A stretch of 5,620 nt of DNA. Source: an uncultured Collinsella sp. (GTDB lineage Bacteria > Actinomycetota > Coriobacteriia > Coriobacteriales > Coriobacteriaceae). Of this stretch, positions 4,152 to 5,620 are shown one piece after another; position 1 is the first letter of the stretch, and every line of letters starts with the position of its first letter. Under the pieces are notes generated by a model. The model was not told the origin of the DNA. It made no database searches and saw only the letters and a list, made by a program, of their open reading frames with translations. The stretch lies in assembly GCA_900554585.1 (NCBI GenBank), contig USHS01000106.1:1-5620 (forward strand), in the 5' to 3' direction. The translations under genes and the position numbers were made by a program.

Positions 4152-5620
4152 ATGCCGCTTTTCTCGCAACATACCGCCCGGTTCTCGCCGGACGTTCCCT
4201 TGGAGGGCACCAGCTCTCGCGAGCTGCTCAAGCGGTACCAGCCGCTCGAGACGCTTGCGACCGGCGGTTTTGGCTCCATCGAGATCTGCCGCGACACGCA
4301 CCTGCGCCGTCGCGTGGCCATTAAGCGCATCCCCCTTATCAACGGCGCCGGCATGCCCGCCAGCGACATCATGGACGTGCTGCGCGAGGCGCATACCGCC
4401 GCCATGCTTCAACATCCCAATATCGTGCAGGTTATCGACTTTACGCACGACACAGCCTATGCCTACCTAGTCATGGAGTATGTCGATGGCATGTCGCTTG
4501 CCGAGTTTTTGCACCGCGTGGACGGCCATTCGCTCACCTTTGACGAGGCCGCGGCAATTGCCGACGCGCTGGGCCAGGCGCTCACCTTCGCCCATAGCAA
4601 CGGCGTGCTCCACCTGGATATTAAGCCCGCCAACGTGCTCATCGACCACTCGGGCAATGTAAAGCTCACCGACTTTGGCATGGCGCGGCTGTCGTCTGCC
4701 GGCGGCTTTGGCGGCTCGCGCGGCGGCACCATCGGCTACATGCCGCCCGAACAGCTCGATATCGAGACCGGCACAGTCGACGAGCGCGCCGATGTCTTTG
4801 CCCTCGCCTGTGTGATCTACGAGGGCCTGTGCGGCAGCGCTCCCTTTATGGCCGCCACGCCCGGCGACTCGCTCGACCGCATCATCGGCGGCGCCACCTA
4901 TCCCAGTGAGCTGATCCCGCACTTTCCCCCAGGGGCCGAGGCGGCGCTCATGAGCGCCCTCTCCCCCATGCCGCAAGACCGCCCCGATAGCATCGAGGCA
5001 TTCTGCGACCGACTCCTTGCCGGCTTGGGGAGCGTGCGCGAAGGCCGTCGCAGCCTGGAGCAGATGGTGGGCGAGCTGTCGGATGACGAGCGCGCGGCAG
5101 ACGATATCGAATCGTTGCCCTGTGAGGACGACACCATCGAGGTCGACCCCGCACTCGGCTGGGCCGGCACGCGCTGGGGCCGCGCACGCGATTACACCAT
5201 GCGCGCCATCTCGGCGCTAGCGTGTGGTGCCTTTAGCTTTTTGCTCATGCAGACGGCTGGCGTCGCGGCGCTTCCCGGGCTGGTCGTGGCGGCCGTCGCC
5301 ATTGGCGCGGCGGCAGGCTTGGCCCCGCAGATTGGCTCGGCCATCTCGGCCGTGGGCTTTTTGGTGCTCATGGCCAACGCCACCATGCAGGCGCAGGGCA
5401 TCCTGTCGATGCTGCCGGTCGCGGTCATTTTTGCCGCTGCCATGTCCGGTTGGTGGATTGCTTGGGGACGCACCGAGGCGGCTGCGAGCGCGACGCTCGC
5501 CTGCGCGCTTGCGCTGGGTTGCCTAACCGGCGACGCCCTCCTTGCCGCCGGAGCCGCCGCGAGCATCGCGGCGTTTTGGCTCAGCCCGGCAAGCGCAGCG
5601 GCGGCCACGGGCATGGGCGC
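4152..5620 (+). CDS. Membrane Ser/Thr protein kinase (Hanks-type), 3' end outside the window
   Basis: A eukaryotic-type kinase that phosphorylates proteins on Ser/Thr with ATP, held in the membrane by its C-terminal part. 489 codons are visible without a stop. The kinase domain (about residues 29-290) is complete: glycine loop LATGGFGS (35-42), ATP-binding Lys58 in VAIK, helix-C Glu79 (REAHTAAML), catalytic loop HLDIKPAN (154-161, Asp156, Lys158, Asn161), DFG (174-176), activation segment GGTIGYMPPE (191-200), Asp214 in ERADVFALA and Arg277 in QDRPDS. The catalytic loop has HLD in place of HRD, so it is a non-RD kinase but should be catalytically competent. A linker (about 300-335) rich in Asp and Glu leads to at least four or five hydrophobic segments from residue 350 on. 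No PASTA repeats, usual in Gram-positive PknB, are seen up to the edge. The ATG has GAGGG 6 nt upstream. Neighbours to the right are unknown; those to the left are divergent. GC content is clearly higher than in the leftward genes. Confidence 0.93.
   Translation, partial: MPLFSQHTARFSPDVPLEGTSSRELLKRYQPLETLATGGFGSIEICRDTHLRRRVAIKRIPLINGAGMPASDIMDVLREAHTAAMLQHPNIVQVIDFTHDTAYAYLVMEYVDGMSLAEFLHRVDGHSLTFDEAAAIADALGQALTFAHSNGVLHLDIKPANVLIDHSGNVKLTDFGMARLSSAGGFGGSRGGTIGYMPPEQLDIETGTVDERADVFALACVIYEGLCGSAPFMAATPGDSLDRIIGGATYPSELIPHFPPGAEAALMSALSPMPQDRPDSIEAFCDRLLAGLGSVREGRRSLEQMVGELSDDERAADDIESLPCEDDTIEVDPALGWAGTRWGRARDYTMRAISALACGAFSFLLMQTAGVAALPGLVVAAVAIGAAAGLAPQIGSAISAVGFLVLMANATMQAQGILSMLPVAVIFAAAMSGWWIAWGRTEAAASATLACALALGCLTGDALLAAGAAASIAAFWLSPASAAAATGMG

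Noticed and set aside
3728..4324. 198-codon plus-strand frame spanning the intergenic region into the kinase gene
   Set aside because: It overlaps the 5' part of the clearly real kinase gene in another frame and crosses the repeat array; the product shows no family-like pattern.
4467..4976. Long antisense frame (169 codons) opposite the kinase domain, with similar ones at 4131-4448 and 5192-5614
   Set aside because: High-GC genes produce long antisense open frames; the kinase on the plus strand has every conserved motif, so these are shadows.

Overview
The window looks like chromosomal DNA from a high-GC Gram-positive gut actinobacterium of the Coriobacteriia, most likely Collinsella or a close relative. 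This is an inference from three things: the codon use of the kinase gene, the membrane-anchored LuxR-type regulator (a style common in Coriobacteriia), and a eukaryotic-type Ser/Thr kinase with a polytopic C-terminus. No marker gene is present to prove the taxon.

Layout. Minus-strand genes fill about 1-3755 and read right to left. First is a large polytopic membrane protein carrying two LuxR/GerE-type helix-turn-helix domains (3713 to 1572), apparently a tandem duplication of one 'membrane half plus HTH' unit. After a 109-nt gap comes a small secreted protein with a clear signal peptide and four cysteines (1462 to 950). After another 54 nt comes a six-helix ABC-2-like membrane protein (895 to 14). 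Its stop codon overlaps the start of a further gene that leaves the window at base 1. The order regulator, secreted peptide, exporter-like membrane genes suggests a self-contained module that senses something at the membrane and controls a secreted product and its transporter or immunity proteins. The function of the secreted protein is not known from sequence.

Bases 3756-4151 hold no convincing gene. They contain an unusually regular array of five 14-bp repeats in alternating orientation (3856-3993, start-to-start steps 30, 32, 30 and 32 bp), which can form nested hairpins. A plausible extended -10 promoter for the rightward gene follows at 4045-4072.

From 4152 to the right edge, on the plus strand, runs a Ser/Thr protein kinase gene, open at its 3' end. 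It encodes a complete kinase domain, a short acidic linker and several membrane helices. It is much more GC-rich than the leftward genes, which suggests that the leftward cluster is accessory while the kinase belongs to the host core.
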